The notes under the pieces are model-generated. The model saw only the letters and a list, made by a program, of their open reading frames with translations. It searched no databases and was not told where the DNA came from. Both the position numbers and the translations under genes were made by a program. A DNA stretch of 64,000 bases from Acinetobacter sp. ANC 4910 (lineage in GTDB: Bacteria; Pseudomonadota; Gammaproteobacteria; Pseudomonadales; Moraxellaceae): the NCBI RefSeq assembly GCF_004331035.1, contig NZ_SJNT01000005.1, positions 186,001-250,000 on the forward strand. Direction: 5' to 3'. Below are positions 46,412 to 57,072 of this stretch, in pieces; positions within the stretch are counted from its first letter, which is position 1, and each line of letters starts with the position of its first letter.

Positions 46412-47647
46412 TTATTTTAATTTTGTCAATTTTTCTACTTCTTTCAAGGTCACTTTAACCCCTTGCTTGATGGGTTCATAATCTAGAAACCAGAGTAAGC
46501 CCACATGCTGATCTTGATGTTGCTGTGCCAACATATCAATGACGCTTTTTTCTCCACGACCCACCAAATGCCGACGATAGAAATATAATATGAGCCAAAC
46601 GGTCGTGATCAACATCACCATCAACATCAACCAAAAGCCAATGGGAGATTTTAATCCTGGTATAAATTCAAAATTCATACCATATATCCCTGTCAGCAAA
46701 GTTAATGGTGCAAAAATGGCGGTAATAATTGCCAGAATCCGCATATTTTCATTGGTTTGGTTAGCAATCGCTGAAAAATGTAATTCTATTGCGGCCTGTA
46801 CGGCACTGCGTAAACGCGTCGTATGCTTTTGAATCCGTTCTACATGACTGACCAAATCATCGGTACGTACCAACACAATATCGCGTTTTTCGGAGCGTTT
46901 TTTAGATTTCAAGTGTGCATAGTTTTCAACAATTTCATCGCGTAGTTCTTGCAAAACCTCTATTTGCTCTTCGCACAAATTTTCAATTTGCTGAAATGCC
47001 ATGTTTTCTTGCAACAACTGATTCCACTTGGTAAAACGTCGATGGCCTTGCAATAACTCCTGTTGCCAATATTCTACACGTCGTGTCAACGGAACTCTCA
47101 AATCTAAATAACCATCAACCATGGCATTGAGTAAACGTAAAGCCAAATCTAAAGGACTATGCGACAGTTTACGGGGTTTGTTTTGCTCATTCAGAGCGCG
47201 TGCCGCAATTGATTTTACCCGTTCAATATATTGCTCAATAATTTGATTGCCCTGCTCCCGTACGGTAATTAACACCTGTGACGTCAGGATAAAACTAATC
47301 GGTGTAGTGGAGAGCCCAAAAAAACGCTCATGCTGCTCTAAAGCTTGTTCACCAGTCTGAATTTTGTCATCTGGCGTAATGAGTTTTCGGAAAATGAGCA
47401 AGTCATAATCTTCCATCGCATCGAAAGCACACGGATGCTCCAGATTCAAAATATCTCTTAAGTGAAACTCGTTCAGACTCACCCCTGTTATTTCAAACAT
47501 TTGACTTTGCCAGTGTTCGGCATGATTTACGACATCTTCTCGGGTACTATCAATCCAGATAAATTCAGGCTCCACATCATCTAAGGCCTGTTGTTGTACG
47601 TAAATATAAGCATCCGTAGGATGTTGATAAAAATAGTAGCTTTGCAT
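46412..47647 (-). CDS. CorA-family divalent cation transporter
   Basis: The 411-residue protein has a long helical cytoplasmic N-terminal domain. Two C-terminal membrane helices (IITAIFAPLTLLTGIYGMNF and FWLMLMVMLITTVWLILYF) are separated by the pore signature YGMN followed by FEFIPG in place of the usual MPEL. This is the CorA/ZntB fold; whether it moves Mg, Co or Zn cannot be told. Basic residues end the chain as in pentameric CorA proteins. Confidence 0.9.
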   Translation of the reverse strand: MQSYYFYQHPTDAYIYVQQQALDDVEPEFIWIDSTREDVVNHAEHWQSQMFEITGVSLNEFHLRDILNLEHPCAFDAMEDYDLLIFRKLITPDDKIQTGEQALEQHERFFGLSTTPISFILTSQVLITVREQGNQIIEQYIERVKSIAARALNEQNKPRKLSHSPLDLALRLLNAMVDGYLDLRVPLTRRVEYWQQELLQGHRRFTKWNQLLQENMAFQQIENLCEEQIEVLQELRDEIVENYAHLKSKKRSEKRDIVLVRTDDLVSHVERIQKHTTRLRSAVQAAIELHFSAIANQTNENMRILAIITAIFAPLTLLTGIYGMNFEFIPGLKSPIGFWLMLMVMLITTVWLILYFYRRHLVGRGEKSVIDMLAQQHQDQHVGLLWFLDYEPIKQGVKVTLKEVEKLTKLK

Positions 47648-47792
47648 CTATTCTGTCACTCTATTCCGTCAATCTTGTTGTTTAATTCATGCGGTTGAGT
47701 GTAATGCATTATGCTTAGGATATTCATTTTTATCGTAATTTCACCACAAACTTTATCGCTTTACACCGCACTGAAATAAAAAACTTAAGCAT

Positions 47793-47826
47793 AAAAAAGC
47801 CCGCTCAGTCGAGCAGGCTTTTTATT
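47793..47826 (-). terminator. Intrinsic terminator after pnp
   Basis: Complementary AAAAAAGCCCGCTC and GAGCAGGCTTTTT segments (one mismatch) lie 18 bp past the pnp stop. On the minus strand a T run follows the stem. Confidence 0.88.
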
Positions 47827-47843
47827 AAAAGATGATCAAAACA

Positions 47844-49937
47844 TTAAACTTGTTCAACATCTTTCATGGTTAACTTGATACGACCACGGTTGTCGACATC
47901 AGCAACTTGTACTCTCACTTCTTGACCTTCAGACAACACGTCTGCAACATTGGCAATACGTTCGTTTGAAATTTGTGAAATGTGAAGTAAGCCATCAGTA
48001 CCCGGTAAAATATTTACGAACGCACCGAATTCAACAATACGAATCACTTTACCTGTGTAAATTGTGCCTGGCTCAATTTCAGCAGTAAGTGCTTGGATTT
48101 TTGCAACAGCGGCAGCAGCAGCAGCTTTAGTTTCACCAAATACACGAACTGTACCGTTGTCTTCAATATCAATTGCAGCTTTCGTTTCTTCCGTAATGGC
48201 ACGGATGGTTGCACCACCTTTACCAATCACGTCACGAATCTTGTCTGGGTTGATGTTGATCACTTGGAACGTTGGTGCATGCATTGAAATTTCAGAACGT
48301 GCACGAGAAATTACTTGGTTCATTTCGTTCAAAATGTGCATACGACCAGCATAAGCTTGGTTTAATGCAGATTCCATGATCTCTTCAGTAATCCCTTCAA
48401 TCTTGATATCCATTTGAAGTGCAGTAATACCGTTGGCAGAACCTGCTACTTTAAAGTCCATATCACCTAAGTGATCTTCATCACCCAAGATGTCAGAAAG
48501 TACTGCGAAACGCTCGCCTTCTTTCACTAGACCCATTGCGATACCCGCAACTGGTGCTTTCAATGGAACACCTGCATCCATAAGGGATAAAGAAGCACCA
48601 CATACAGAAGCCATTGAAGATGAGCCGTTTGATTCAGTAATATCCGATACGATACGAATCACGTACGGGAAGCGATCAGCCGCAGGAAGAACAGCTTGTA
48701 CACCACGACGTGCCAAACGACCGTGACCAATTTCACGACGCTTAGGACCAGATTCACGACCTGTTTCACCTACAGAGTATGCAGGGAAGTTGTAGTGCAA
48801 CATGAAGTTATCTGTTTTCGTACCAGACAAAGTATCTACCATCAAGGCATCACGAGTATTACCCAAAGTCGTAGTTACCAACGCCTGAGTTTCACCGCGT
48901 GTGAACAATGCAGAACCGTGTGCACGGCCTAAAACACCCACTTGAACGTCAATCGCACGAACAGTTTTCGTGTCACGACCATCAATACGCGGTTTACCAG
49001 ACAAAATATTGTCACGTACGGTACGGTATTTCAAATCTTCAAAGAGTTCATTTACTTCGTCAGCAATACCAGTTTCATCATTTTCAGGAACAAACTGTGC
49101 AACTGCTTCTGCATAAAGTGCATCAAGTGCCGCATAACGGTCTTGCTTAACTGCAATGGTATAAGCTTCAGAAATTTTCGCTTCGAAAGCAGCTTTTAAT
49201 TGCTCAAGAAGAACTTCATTTTTAGTTGGAGCAACCCAAGTTGACTCAACTGCACCCGCAGCGGCTGCAAATTCTTTAATGGCTTGAATCGCGATTTGCA
49301 TTTCGTCATGACCGAAAAGCACCGCACCCAACATTTGGTCTTCTGAAAGTTCTTTCGCTTCAGATTCAACCATAAGAACTGCTGATTCTGTACCTGCAAC
49401 CACAAGGTCAAGATCACTTTCTTTCAACTGTTCATTGTTTGGGTTAAGAATATATTCACCGTTGATTAAACCAACACGTGCGCCACCAATTGGACCACGG
49501 AACGGTGTGCCAGCAATCGACATCGCAGCAGATGTACCTAACATTGCCGCAATATCAGCTTCCATAGTTTTATCAGAAGAAATAACTGTTGCAGTTACTT
49601 GAATTTCGTTGAAATAACCTTCTGGGAACAATGGACGAATTGGACGGTCAATCAAGCGTGAAATTAAAGTTTCAGCTTCAGACGCACGACCTTCACGCTT
49701 GCCATAACCACCAGGGATACGACCCGCAGCATATTGTTTTTCTTGATAGTTAACAGTTAGTGGGAAGAAATCTTGACCCGCTTTTGCTTTAGGCTGTGCA
49801 ACAACTGCAACTAAAACAGTCACGCCACCCATAGTAACCACAACTGTGTTTGCTTGACGTGCAACACGACCTGTTTCAAGTACTACATTGTACTGACCGT
49901 ATTGGAATTCTTTACGAATAATATTAAACATAGACAT
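47844..49937 (-). CDS. pnp: Polyribonucleotide nucleotidyltransferase (PNPase)
   Basis: The 697-residue enzyme shows two RNase PH-like halves (N-terminal [16 protein letters not shown]; second half [16 protein letters not shown], with [17 protein letters not shown]). They are followed by a KH domain ([20 protein letters not shown]) and an S1 domain ([20 protein letters not shown]). It degrades RNA phosphorolytically from the 3' end and is a degradosome partner of RNase E. It follows rpsO as in most gammaproteobacteria. Confidence 0.97.
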   Translation of the reverse strand: MSMFNIIRKEFQYGQYNVVLETGRVARQANTVVVTMGGVTVLVAVVAQPKAKAGQDFFPLTVNYQEKQYAAGRIPGGYGKREGRASEAETLISRLIDRPIRPLFPEGYFNEIQVTATVISSDKTMEADIAAMLGTSAAMSIAGTPFRGPIGGARVGLINGEYILNPNNEQLKESDLDLVVAGTESAVLMVESEAKELSEDQMLGAVLFGHDEMQIAIQAIKEFAAAAGAVESTWVAPTKNEVLLEQLKAAFEAKISEAYTIAVKQDRYAALDALYAEAVAQFVPENDETGIADEVNELFEDLKYRTVRDNILSGKPRIDGRDTKTVRAIDVQVGVLGRAHGSALFTRGETQALVTTTLGNTRDALMVDTLSGTKTDNFMLHYNFPAYSVGETGRESGPKRREIGHGRLARRGVQAVLPAADRFPYVIRIVSDITESNGSSSMASVCGASLSLMDAGVPLKAPVAGIAMGLVKEGERFAVLSDILGDEDHLGDMDFKVAGSANGITALQMDIKIEGITEEIMESALNQAYAGRMHILNEMNQVISRARSEISMHAPTFQVININPDKIRDVIGKGGATIRAITEETKAAIDIEDNGTVRVFGETKAAAAAAVAKIQALTAEIEPGTIYTGKVIRIVEFGAFVNILPGTDGLLHISQISNERIANVADVLSEGQEVRVQVADVDNRGRIKLTMKDVEQV

Positions 49938-49970
49938 GTATTTTTTTCCTAGTTCTTGTGAACAGCTATT

Positions 49971-50050
49971 CTAGTGGAGACCCCTAAGGTTTGGCATTCG
50001 CAACCAAAAAGCTTGCGCAAATGACAAAGCTTAGAAGCCGACCTCACTAG
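49971..50050 (-). promoter_or_regulatory. Long imperfect hairpin in the rpsO-pnp spacer
   Basis: Nested complementary pairs: CTAGTG (49971-49976) with CACTAG (50045-50050), CTAAG (49984-49988) with CTTAG (50030-50034), CGCAA (49999-50003) with TTGCG (50013-50017). A comparable stem upstream of E. coli pnp is cut by RNase III and lets PNPase repress its own synthesis. Same position here, so the same use is likely but inferred. Confidence 0.55.
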
Positions 50051-50187
50051 ACACACTATTTTCAAACACAAAGAAGGAGCGAAACATTCGCCCCTTCCCC
50101 ATTATCTAGACAGAGCTAGATATACTTCAGTTTTCAGTAATACAGCATTTGACATGCAATAATCCGAAAATAAAAGTTTCAATCGAA

Positions 50188-50457
50188 TTAACGACGTAAA
50201 CCTAAAGCACCGATCAAAGCAACATAACGGCCATGATCTTTACCATTTAGGTAGTCAAGTAACTTACGACGTTGGTTAACCATACGGATAAGACCGCGAC
50301 GGCTATGGTGGTCGTGTTTGTGCTCTTTAAAGTGACCTTGTAAGTCATTAATTTGAGCAGTTAAAAGCGCTACTTGAACTTCTGGTGAACCAGTGTCGTT
50401 TTCAGCACGAGCAAATTTAGCGATGATTTCTGCGCGATCTGTGTTTGTTAAAGCCAT
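50188..50457 (-). CDS. rpsO: 30S ribosomal protein S15
   Basis: The 89-residue protein is standard S15: [44 protein letters not shown]. It binds the central domain of 16S rRNA and can repress its own mRNA. ATG at 50457 has SD GGAGAAAT. pnp follows after 250 bp. Confidence 0.98.
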   Translation of the reverse strand: MALTNTDRAEIIAKFARAENDTGSPEVQVALLTAQINDLQGHFKEHKHDHHSRRGLIRMVNQRRKLLDYLNGKDHGRYVALIGALGLRR

Positions 50458-50915
50458 TCGATTTCTCCGAGATGCTTATAAGTTACATTTGATACAAATC
50501 AAATTGATTCTTCAAAACCAATTTGACTGCCGTGCATCACTACAGCAAGTCCGATATTTTAAGGTAAAATGGTGATGATTGCAAAATATGCACACTATTT
50601 AAATTTACTAAACAAAAAACAACCTAATTTTGGGCTGCAAACATTCAATCTGATACAAAATGTCATTCCATCCAAAATTAAAATTTAAAAAAATGAATAT
50701 TGGATCACAATTTTCATAAAATTTAACTGTGAAAGATACATTTTCTGACTGAGTAAACTACCAAATTTGAGCAATGCCCTTTTTAAGCGAAAATACACAG
50801 CCCACTAACAATGTAATTATTCCGAATCTATTCAAATAATAAAATGTCAGTGAACAGTTGACCATGCTGTATGCAACACCCCATACATCGGACTGCAATA
50901 CCCAAATAATGTGCT

Positions 50916-50944
50916 TTGATTCTCACTAGAAACAATTTAATACT
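50916..50944 (+). promoter_or_regulatory. Candidate sigma-70 promoter for a small RNA
   Basis: TTGATT (50916-50921) and AATACT (50939-50944) are 17 bp apart, the ideal spacing, and match the consensus boxes at four positions or more each. Transcription would start near 50951. Confidence 0.45.
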
Positions 50945-50950
50945 GGTTGC

Positions 50951-51048
50951 ATCATGTTTTAAATATTCAAACTTTTGATACTTTTTGCAAACCATAAAAC
51001 ATATTCAAGCAGAAAGAAAAAAGCCCAAGCAAAGCTTGGGCTTTTTTC
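50951..51048 (+). ncRNA. Putative small regulatory RNA, about 100 nt
   Basis: A likely promoter, then ATGTTTTA (50954-50961) pairing with TAAAACAT (50995-51002), a single-stranded A/G-rich linker, and a strong terminator stem with T6. This two-hairpin plan is common among Hfq-binding small RNAs. No known RNA family is recognised. Evidence is structural only. Confidence 0.45.
51015..51048. terminator. Strong bidirectional intrinsic terminator
   Basis: AAAAAAGCCCAAGC pairs perfectly with GCTTGGGCTTTTTT around a 3-base loop. Flanking A and T runs make it work on both strands. Confidence 0.9.
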
Positions 51049-51291
51049 ATTGCGCTGTAGTTCTTATATTTATTGTTATATTTGTTTTAGTTATTGCACA
51101 TAATGTGCTTATTGTGACAAACAATCCTTGTTTCCACTTTATGTCCTTATGTGTAATATTTTGCCACAATAAAATTAGAAGACTAGAGGTGTTTTTCCCA
51201 ACTCAGTGTACGTTTTTGCGTACATGGGTTTACATCAGCAGAAATGAAGTCCATGAAAAAAAATGTATTACTGAAAACAAAATTCAAGTCA

Positions 51292-51330
51292 ATAAAAAAG
51301 CCCTGTAGTCTCTCCCAAAACTACAAGGCT
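51292..51330 (-). terminator. Intrinsic terminator on the minus strand, downstream of recD
   Basis: On the minus strand AGCC-TTGTAGT pairs with ACTACAGGGCT, followed by six T. It is 215 bp past the recD stop, so it closes either a long 3' UTR or a separate small RNA. A 9-bp direct repeat CTGTAAGTT (plus strand, 51337-51345 and 51365-51373) lies just before it. Confidence 0.8.
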
Positions 51331-51544
51331 TAGCGGCTGTAAGTTTCCTCTTTCACCTACTTCACTGTAAGTTCGCTGTCATATTCCGACTTTGTTCTTA
51401 TCCTTTTGCGATTATGGCTCAACGTTCCGTGTTGTGCTCTTTATGTGAACTCATCTTCTCAGAAACCATATGAAAGCTCTAGGCGCAAATATCTTGAATC
51501 AATGTAAGCTTTTTCGTACAAAGCATCCTATTATGTAGTACAAG

Positions 51545-53317
51545 TTAATAATCCAAAATACCTTTTATTTTTTCTAAAACTCCACTCACCCGAGTCGTCC
51601 TTTTAGACAACGCTTGTGCCAAAGCCTGAGGATCTGCCAATAAACTCACCACCGTTTTAGCACGCGTAATTGCTGTATAAAGCAATTCCTGACTCAGCAA
51701 ATTTTGCGCTTGTGCATCCAAAACCACTGCCGTATGCGTGAACTCTGAACCTTGTGATTTATGAATGGTCAATGCAAATGCAGTTTCTATACTTTTAGGT
51801 AAGCGTGTTGCCAGAACCCATTTTTCTAAACTTGGGAAATAGACTTCAAACTGAGACTGTCCTTGACGTTGCCTTTTAAAACAGATGCCAATATCCCCAT
51901 TAGATAATCCTAATTGATAGTCATTATAAGTCATCATCACAGGGCGCCCAACATACCAGTCCCCTTGTTTGGTCGTGTAGCGACTGAGTTCATTCAGTAA
52001 GCGTTGTTCCATCTGTTGATTAAGCTGTTTCAAGCCAAATGCACCATGTCGAATGGCCGTGAGAATACGGTAATCATCAAAAACCTGAATCACATGCTGA
52101 AGAGAAGCATCTGGATCTTCCGCAGTCAAATGCGTTTTCAATACTTCAATATAATGCTGATAGCCCAACATCAGTTGATCGTAATATTGCTCTGATGTGG
52201 GATGCGCTTGAGCAAAGTACTCCAGTTGCAATACATTCGGCATCTTGGCTAAAAGTGGCACAGCTTTAATTTCAGTCGGTGCAACCACCTGTTGGTGAAA
52301 TTGTTCCAGCAATGCTTGAGGGGATATGCCTGTTGGTGGCTGTTGAATAAATGCTGCCATTTGCCCAATTAAGGCTTCTCCCTCAAAGCGTCGACTGGTT
52401 TTTAAATGTACCCGATTCTCTTGCAAAGCATTCACTTGCTGTAAATCGGCCAATACCGCCCCAACATCAACCGAGGCCAATTGATTGGCATCTCCCAGTA
52501 AAATCAACCGAGCTTGATTGGGCACGGCAGCAAGTAACATACTGGCCAGATTCAAATCCAACATCGAGGCTTCATCCACCACAATCACATCATAGGGTAA
52601 TGGTTGTTCGGCATCATAGCGTGGACGAGCAGAATGCCCTAAACCCAACAAGCGATGCAATGTAACGGGATTTAATTGTTTTAAAGCGGGAGTAACTAAA
52701 GGCTGCAATATCTCATCATTCAAGGCATTTTGCAGGGCTTCTTTCATGCGTTGCGCGGCCTTGCCTGTGGGTGCTGCCATCGCAATGCGTAAATGCGGTA
52801 AAGACTGGTTCAATGCCGCAATAATACGTGCCAAAGTGTATGTTTTACCTGTCCCTGGTCCACCTGTAATAATACTCAAGGCGTGCTGACACACCATGCT
52901 TAATGCCTGCTGTTGATGTTCATCACTCAGCAAACTCGAGTAAACTTGATGATCAACAACGGGAACCGTTTGTTGTTTTAACCTCGCCACATGCCGTGCC
53001 AAAGTAGCTTCCTGTTTCCAGTAACGATACAGGTATAAATATTGTGTATCATAAATGAAAGGTGCAACCCGATGTGTCACCTCATTTTCACTGATGGCCA
53101 AATGACCCAAAGTTTGTACAGCATCAGGTTCAAACAACACGCAACTGTTGCCCTGTAACATCGCTTCTAATACCGACTGTATAACTGCATCTGCTTGTGG
53201 GTTTGGCGTTGCACTAAAAGGAGGCTGCTGAAGATATTGACTCCACGATTTAATCCATTCAGCATTCAATTGCTGTTCCTGCTTGTTTTCCACACAGTTA
53301 TCCTCAAAGTTATCCAC
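51545..53317 (-). CDS. recD: Exodeoxyribonuclease V alpha subunit RecD
   Basis: The 590-residue SF1 helicase has Walker A IITGGPGTGKT (K158), Walker B VVDEASMLD, and LTIHKSQGSEF near the C-terminus. It is the 5'-3' motor of RecBCD, which unwinds and trims double-strand ends until Chi. It lies last in the recC-recB-recD order, 17 bp after recB. Length is normal. Confidence 0.96.
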   Translation of the reverse strand: MDNFEDNCVENKQEQQLNAEWIKSWSQYLQQPPFSATPNPQADAVIQSVLEAMLQGNSCVLFEPDAVQTLGHLAISENEVTHRVAPFIYDTQYLYLYRYWKQEATLARHVARLKQQTVPVVDHQVYSSLLSDEHQQQALSMVCQHALSIITGGPGTGKTYTLARIIAALNQSLPHLRIAMAAPTGKAAQRMKEALQNALNDEILQPLVTPALKQLNPVTLHRLLGLGHSARPRYDAEQPLPYDVIVVDEASMLDLNLASMLLAAVPNQARLILLGDANQLASVDVGAVLADLQQVNALQENRVHLKTSRRFEGEALIGQMAAFIQQPPTGISPQALLEQFHQQVVAPTEIKAVPLLAKMPNVLQLEYFAQAHPTSEQYYDQLMLGYQHYIEVLKTHLTAEDPDASLQHVIQVFDDYRILTAIRHGAFGLKQLNQQMEQRLLNELSRYTTKQGDWYVGRPVMMTYNDYQLGLSNGDIGICFKRQRQGQSQFEVYFPSLEKWVLATRLPKSIETAFALTIHKSQGSEFTHTAVVLDAQAQNLLSQELLYTAITRAKTVVSLLADPQALAQALSKRTTRVSGVLEKIKGILDY

Positions 53318-53334
53318 AGCTTAATTCATTGTTT

Positions 53335-56300
53335 TTACATAGTAGCCAAAGGTGTTGATGCACTTTTATGAGCATGCTCTTCAGCAAAGTAGCCCAATAA
53401 TGCATCTAAACGCAGTATAAATTCTGCGTCAGGGCACCAATAGTTGACCCCATATTGTGCATCGCCATGCATACCGCGCAAATACAGATAACTTGCACCG
53501 CCTAAATGTTTTTGAATGTCATAATCTTGCAACTGCACTTGTAAATAACGATGTAACGCAACCAAATACAGTCCCGCTTGCAACCAGTAACTGGCATGGG
53601 ACATGCTTTCTTGTAACTTTGTTGGCGTGTAATCCATAACATTTACACCTAAAAAATTACTCTTATAATCGGCAATCTGGTAACGCTGCCCATCGAAATA
53701 AACCAAGTCGATAGAGCCTGTTAAATAACGTGCCGAATTTGCAGGATTGAGTTCTGGCATATAAATGCCATATTCAGCATATAAGTCCTGTATGCGTTTA
53801 ATGGCCAAAACGTGATTGGACAAGGCCAAATAAAATGGAAACTCTGCCAGATATGAGTCTGCATTCAACTGGTTGAGGCAGAACTGCTGATATAAGGGGG
53901 TAGACAACACCTGTGCCAACCATTCAGCCATCCACATCAGTAATTGTTCTTCATCCACCTGCTGAAAGTCTTGCTGATATTTTTCACACAACGCCTGCCA
54001 TAAACTTGGATAATCATTTTTAAAACGACGGCGGATTTCGATTTTCCAGTCTTGTTGCTTTTGAAAATCAATGTGTTCAAAGATCTCATGCAAAAAATTA
54101 CCCGCCAAAGTCCCCATCGGAAATTGACGCTGAATCCAATGGATCGGTTGAACAACCTCCTCAGACAATTCTACAACTTCGAGATTCATTTCATCCGCAG
54201 CACTTTGTCGCTGTTCACGCTGCACAGCCAATGCATCTAATGCTTGCTGCCGACTCAAATGCTGTGCCAATGCACTAAAACTGGTTTTTGCACGCGGATA
54301 AAAACGTTGCGTTGGAAATTCGGCGGCATACAGTTCAGGAATATGCTGATCTTGCATCCGTTTCAATACTGGAGGACACTCGCTTAACACCGCTTCATCG
54401 ACACTATATGGATGCTGAAAAACCTGTGCGGCATGCCCACGCCAAAATGCTAAGCCCGTGGTCGATTTACCTGCCTGATCTTGCAATATGGCATAAACCC
54501 GATGACTGGCACGGGTCAGTGCCACATACCATAAACGATGCTGCTCTGCTTCTGCGCGTGCATTATGCTGCTGAATGGCCAGCTCATCCAAAAGATGCTT
54601 GTCATTCACGGCAATCACACGCTGCATTTCGGGCTGCCCGGTAACGGGATCGGGCAACGGTTGCGTGGAAAAATTCAGGGTTTTGTTCATTTCCCGAAAA
54701 TCTTTATCAGCTCCTAACAGGAATACAATCTTAAATTCCAAACCTTTGGATTGGTGAACGGTCATCAACTGCACGCCTGCTTCATTCGACAGTTTTCGTT
54801 CCAGTTCCCATTCACGCTCACTCGGCGCTTGAATCTGCCTGAGATACCAGTGATATAGCGCCTGTGGTCCCTGAAATTGCTCACTATGTTGACTGAGCAA
54901 TTCGGTTAAATGGCGTAAGTTCACTACACAGCGTTCATTATCACGACTTTGGTTCGCCACCAAATTTGACCAAGCTTTAAACAAGTTCAAGGCATATTGC
55001 CACGCACTTAAAAAGCCCGTGTTAAACCACATTTCCCGAATGTAATCAAAATCTTCAATAAACTGACTCAATCCTTCGGGACGTTGTTCCAACGCTATTA
55101 ATTGACTGAGTTGGAAGTTGAGTAACCGTGTCAGCAATGCTCGCTTGACCTTGGCCTCATCATAAGGATGCATGATTGCGGTCAAAATGGCTGCCACGTC
55201 TTGTGCAATTGGACCATCAAATACACTCCGCTTGGAAGGTCGATTGACGCGAATGCCCAAACGTTCTAATTCATATTGCACCTTATCTAAGCCATCATGG
55301 CTTTTAGATAAAATCGCAATATCATTTTCATCAATGCCACGGTTGCCTGTGGCTTCTGCCAAATACAACTGCTGCTGAATGCCTTGATTCAGCAAATCAC
55401 GAATTTTCCACGCCACTTGAATAAATTCATCTTTTTTGTCTTGCAGCATCAACCAGCGCAAAGGCTGATGGTTGTTGCCTTGCACATCGACTAAAATTGG
55501 ATGTGGTCGTGGTCCTGCCTCAACGGCACTATATTCAACCTCCTCTCCCAATTGGATTTGGCGCTGGAATAAAGCATTGACCACCGTGACCAATTCAGGT
55601 ACAGAACGATGATTATATTTCAAACTGTACAAGCGCCCTTGCTTACTCAGCACATCGGCACGTGCTTTGTTATAGGTCAGCATGTCTCCGCCACGGAAGC
55701 CGTAAATCGCCTGTTTCGGATCACCCACCATTATCATGCAGCCTTTGGCATAATGTCCTGCATCACGCCAGATGCGAGCCAACATATTGTCCTGATCTTG
55801 ATTGGTATCCTGAAACTCATCCACCAAAATTAAGGGATAACGGGCTTGAACAAAACGAGCAAAGCGCGCGCCTTGCACATCTTGCAAGGCATCAGCCAAA
55901 GTACGAATTTGCTGTGCAAAGGTGGTTTCGCCCTTTTGCTGCAAGATCTGCGGCAAGCGTTTTTTCACTTCCGAGGCCAGATAGAACTGCAAATAACTGT
56001 CTAATGTTTCTAGATCAAAACTGAGCTGGTCTAGACTGTGCATAAAAGCGGTCAGTTCACGAATCAGGGGATGCTGTTGAAATCCCTGTAAAACCTCATC
56101 TGGGCATTTGTTCAAGACTTTTTGGGTGGCATCGCTCAGATTTTTCAGGGTTTCGGCATATAAGGGCGCGAATAAGGCATAAGTCCCTTGCTGCTTTAAC
56201 ACCTCCAACAATTCAGGCAACTTAACCGTCAAGAGTTGCTGTAATTTGTTGTCATCACGCCATTTCTTGGCCAGTAACTTAAAATGGGCTCCTTCGGCAG

Positions 56301-57072
56301 AATAATAGTCTGCCAACTCAGATATACGACTCCAATCTAGCCCCAATAAATGTTCAACTTGCTGGCTAAAGCCCTCTACATCCACTTCGGGGGCAGCCAC
56401 CGCCTGAAAATGTGCAGAAGCAAAATTTAGACTGTTTTCCACCACCGCCACATAAGCCTGTTGTGACTTTAATTTTTTATTCAGCAGCAGATAGTCCAAA
56501 ATATTTTGCGGTTGCTGCTGAATCCATTCACGCAGTACGTCGTGAATCAATTGCTGGGTATATTGTTTGGCGTCATCGGTAATTTCTACCCGCTCAATTT
56601 TGCCACTTTCAAAGGCAAATTCACGTAGTAACTTCTGGCTAAAACTGTCCAAGGTTCCAACAAAGAGTTCATCCAGTTGATCAATCACCAATTTAAGCCG
56701 TTCACGCGCATAGTCCACCCGTGGAGCATAATCCTGTAAAACTTTTTGATATAAAGGATCGGATTCTGTCGTGATTTTCTGTTGCAGCTCCAATTGCGTC
56801 AGGCTTTGGCACGTCTCAAAGTAACGTAAAGTATCTAGCAAACGACTGCGAATCCGTCCCTTTAACTCTGCCGCTGCCGCACGGGTAAACGTGGTGGCAA
56901 TCACCTGATTCGGGAGATAATCACCTAAGAAAATTCGTACCATTAAACTAGACAAGGTAAAGGTTTTACCTGTGCCTGCCGAAGCCTCAATCCAGTGCAG
57001 CCCTTTAAACTGCATATCCACAATCGGATGATAAGAAATTGCAGCAGGGGGAGTTAAATTCGTCATCTGCAT
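53335..57072 (-). CDS. recB: Exodeoxyribonuclease V beta subunit RecB
   Basis: The 1245-residue protein has Walker A EASAGTGKT (K36), LVDEFQDTNQDQ as Walker B, and the SF1 motif VQLMTVHQSKGLEF. At the C-terminus lies the nuclease site GSIDLVYFDGQRYQIADYKSN (about residues 1115-1135, with the key Asp and DYK). It is the 3'-5' helicase and only nuclease of RecBCD, and loads RecA. Its ATG overlaps the recC stop (TAATG), so the two are coupled. Confidence 0.96.
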   Translation of the reverse strand: MQMTNLTPPAAISYHPIVDMQFKGLHWIEASAGTGKTFTLSSLMVRIFLGDYLPNQVIATTFTRAAAAELKGRIRSRLLDTLRYFETCQSLTQLELQQKITTESDPLYQKVLQDYAPRVDYARERLKLVIDQLDELFVGTLDSFSQKLLREFAFESGKIERVEITDDAKQYTQQLIHDVLREWIQQQPQNILDYLLLNKKLKSQQAYVAVVENSLNFASAHFQAVAAPEVDVEGFSQQVEHLLGLDWSRISELADYYSAEGAHFKLLAKKWRDDNKLQQLLTVKLPELLEVLKQQGTYALFAPLYAETLKNLSDATQKVLNKCPDEVLQGFQQHPLIRELTAFMHSLDQLSFDLETLDSYLQFYLASEVKKRLPQILQQKGETTFAQQIRTLADALQDVQGARFARFVQARYPLILVDEFQDTNQDQDNMLARIWRDAGHYAKGCMIMVGDPKQAIYGFRGGDMLTYNKARADVLSKQGRLYSLKYNHRSVPELVTVVNALFQRQIQLGEEVEYSAVEAGPRPHPILVDVQGNNHQPLRWLMLQDKKDEFIQVAWKIRDLLNQGIQQQLYLAEATGNRGIDENDIAILSKSHDGLDKVQYELERLGIRVNRPSKRSVFDGPIAQDVAAILTAIMHPYDEAKVKRALLTRLLNFQLSQLIALEQRPEGLSQFIEDFDYIREMWFNTGFLSAWQYALNLFKAWSNLVANQSRDNERCVVNLRHLTELLSQHSEQFQGPQALYHWYLRQIQAPSEREWELERKLSNEAGVQLMTVHQSKGLEFKIVFLLGADKDFREMNKTLNFSTQPLPDPVTGQPEMQRVIAVNDKHLLDELAIQQHNARAEAEQHRLWYVALTRASHRVYAILQDQAGKSTTGLAFWRGHAAQVFQHPYSVDEAVLSECPPVLKRMQDQHIPELYAAEFPTQRFYPRAKTSFSALAQHLSRQQALDALAVQREQRQSAADEMNLEVVELSEEVVQPIHWIQRQFPMGTLAGNFLHEIFEHIDFQKQQDWKIEIRRRFKNDYPSLWQALCEKYQQDFQQVDEEQLLMWMAEWLAQVLSTPLYQQFCLNQLNADSYLAEFPFYLALSNHVLAIKRIQDLYAEYGIYMPELNPANSARYLTGSIDLVYFDGQRYQIADYKSNFLGVNVMDYTPTKLQESMSHASYWLQAGLYLVALHRYLQVQLQDYDIQKHLGGASYLYLRGMHGDAQYGVNYWCPDAEFILRLDALLGYFAEEHAHKSASTPLATM

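Larger units (their letters stand above)
50458..51544. other. Gene-free kilobase between rpsO and recD
   Basis: No protein gene is credible in these 1,087 bp. The right third holds two strong intrinsic terminators (51015-51048, and 51292-51330 on the minus strand). A candidate small RNA lies just before the first. The stretch next to rpsO must carry the rpsO promoter. A 107-codon frame at 50985-51308 runs straight through the first terminator and looks non-coding. Confidence 0.6.

Noticed and set aside
50985..51308. A 107-codon frame in the rpsO-recD gap
   Set aside because: It reads through a perfect intrinsic terminator, has no SD, and the translation lacks any family resemblance.
51320..51540. 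Known structural RNA (6S RNA, tmRNA, SRP RNA or RNase P RNA) in the recD-downstream stretch
   Set aside because: I compared remembered consensus elements of each by eye and found no matching core; only the terminator is certain.
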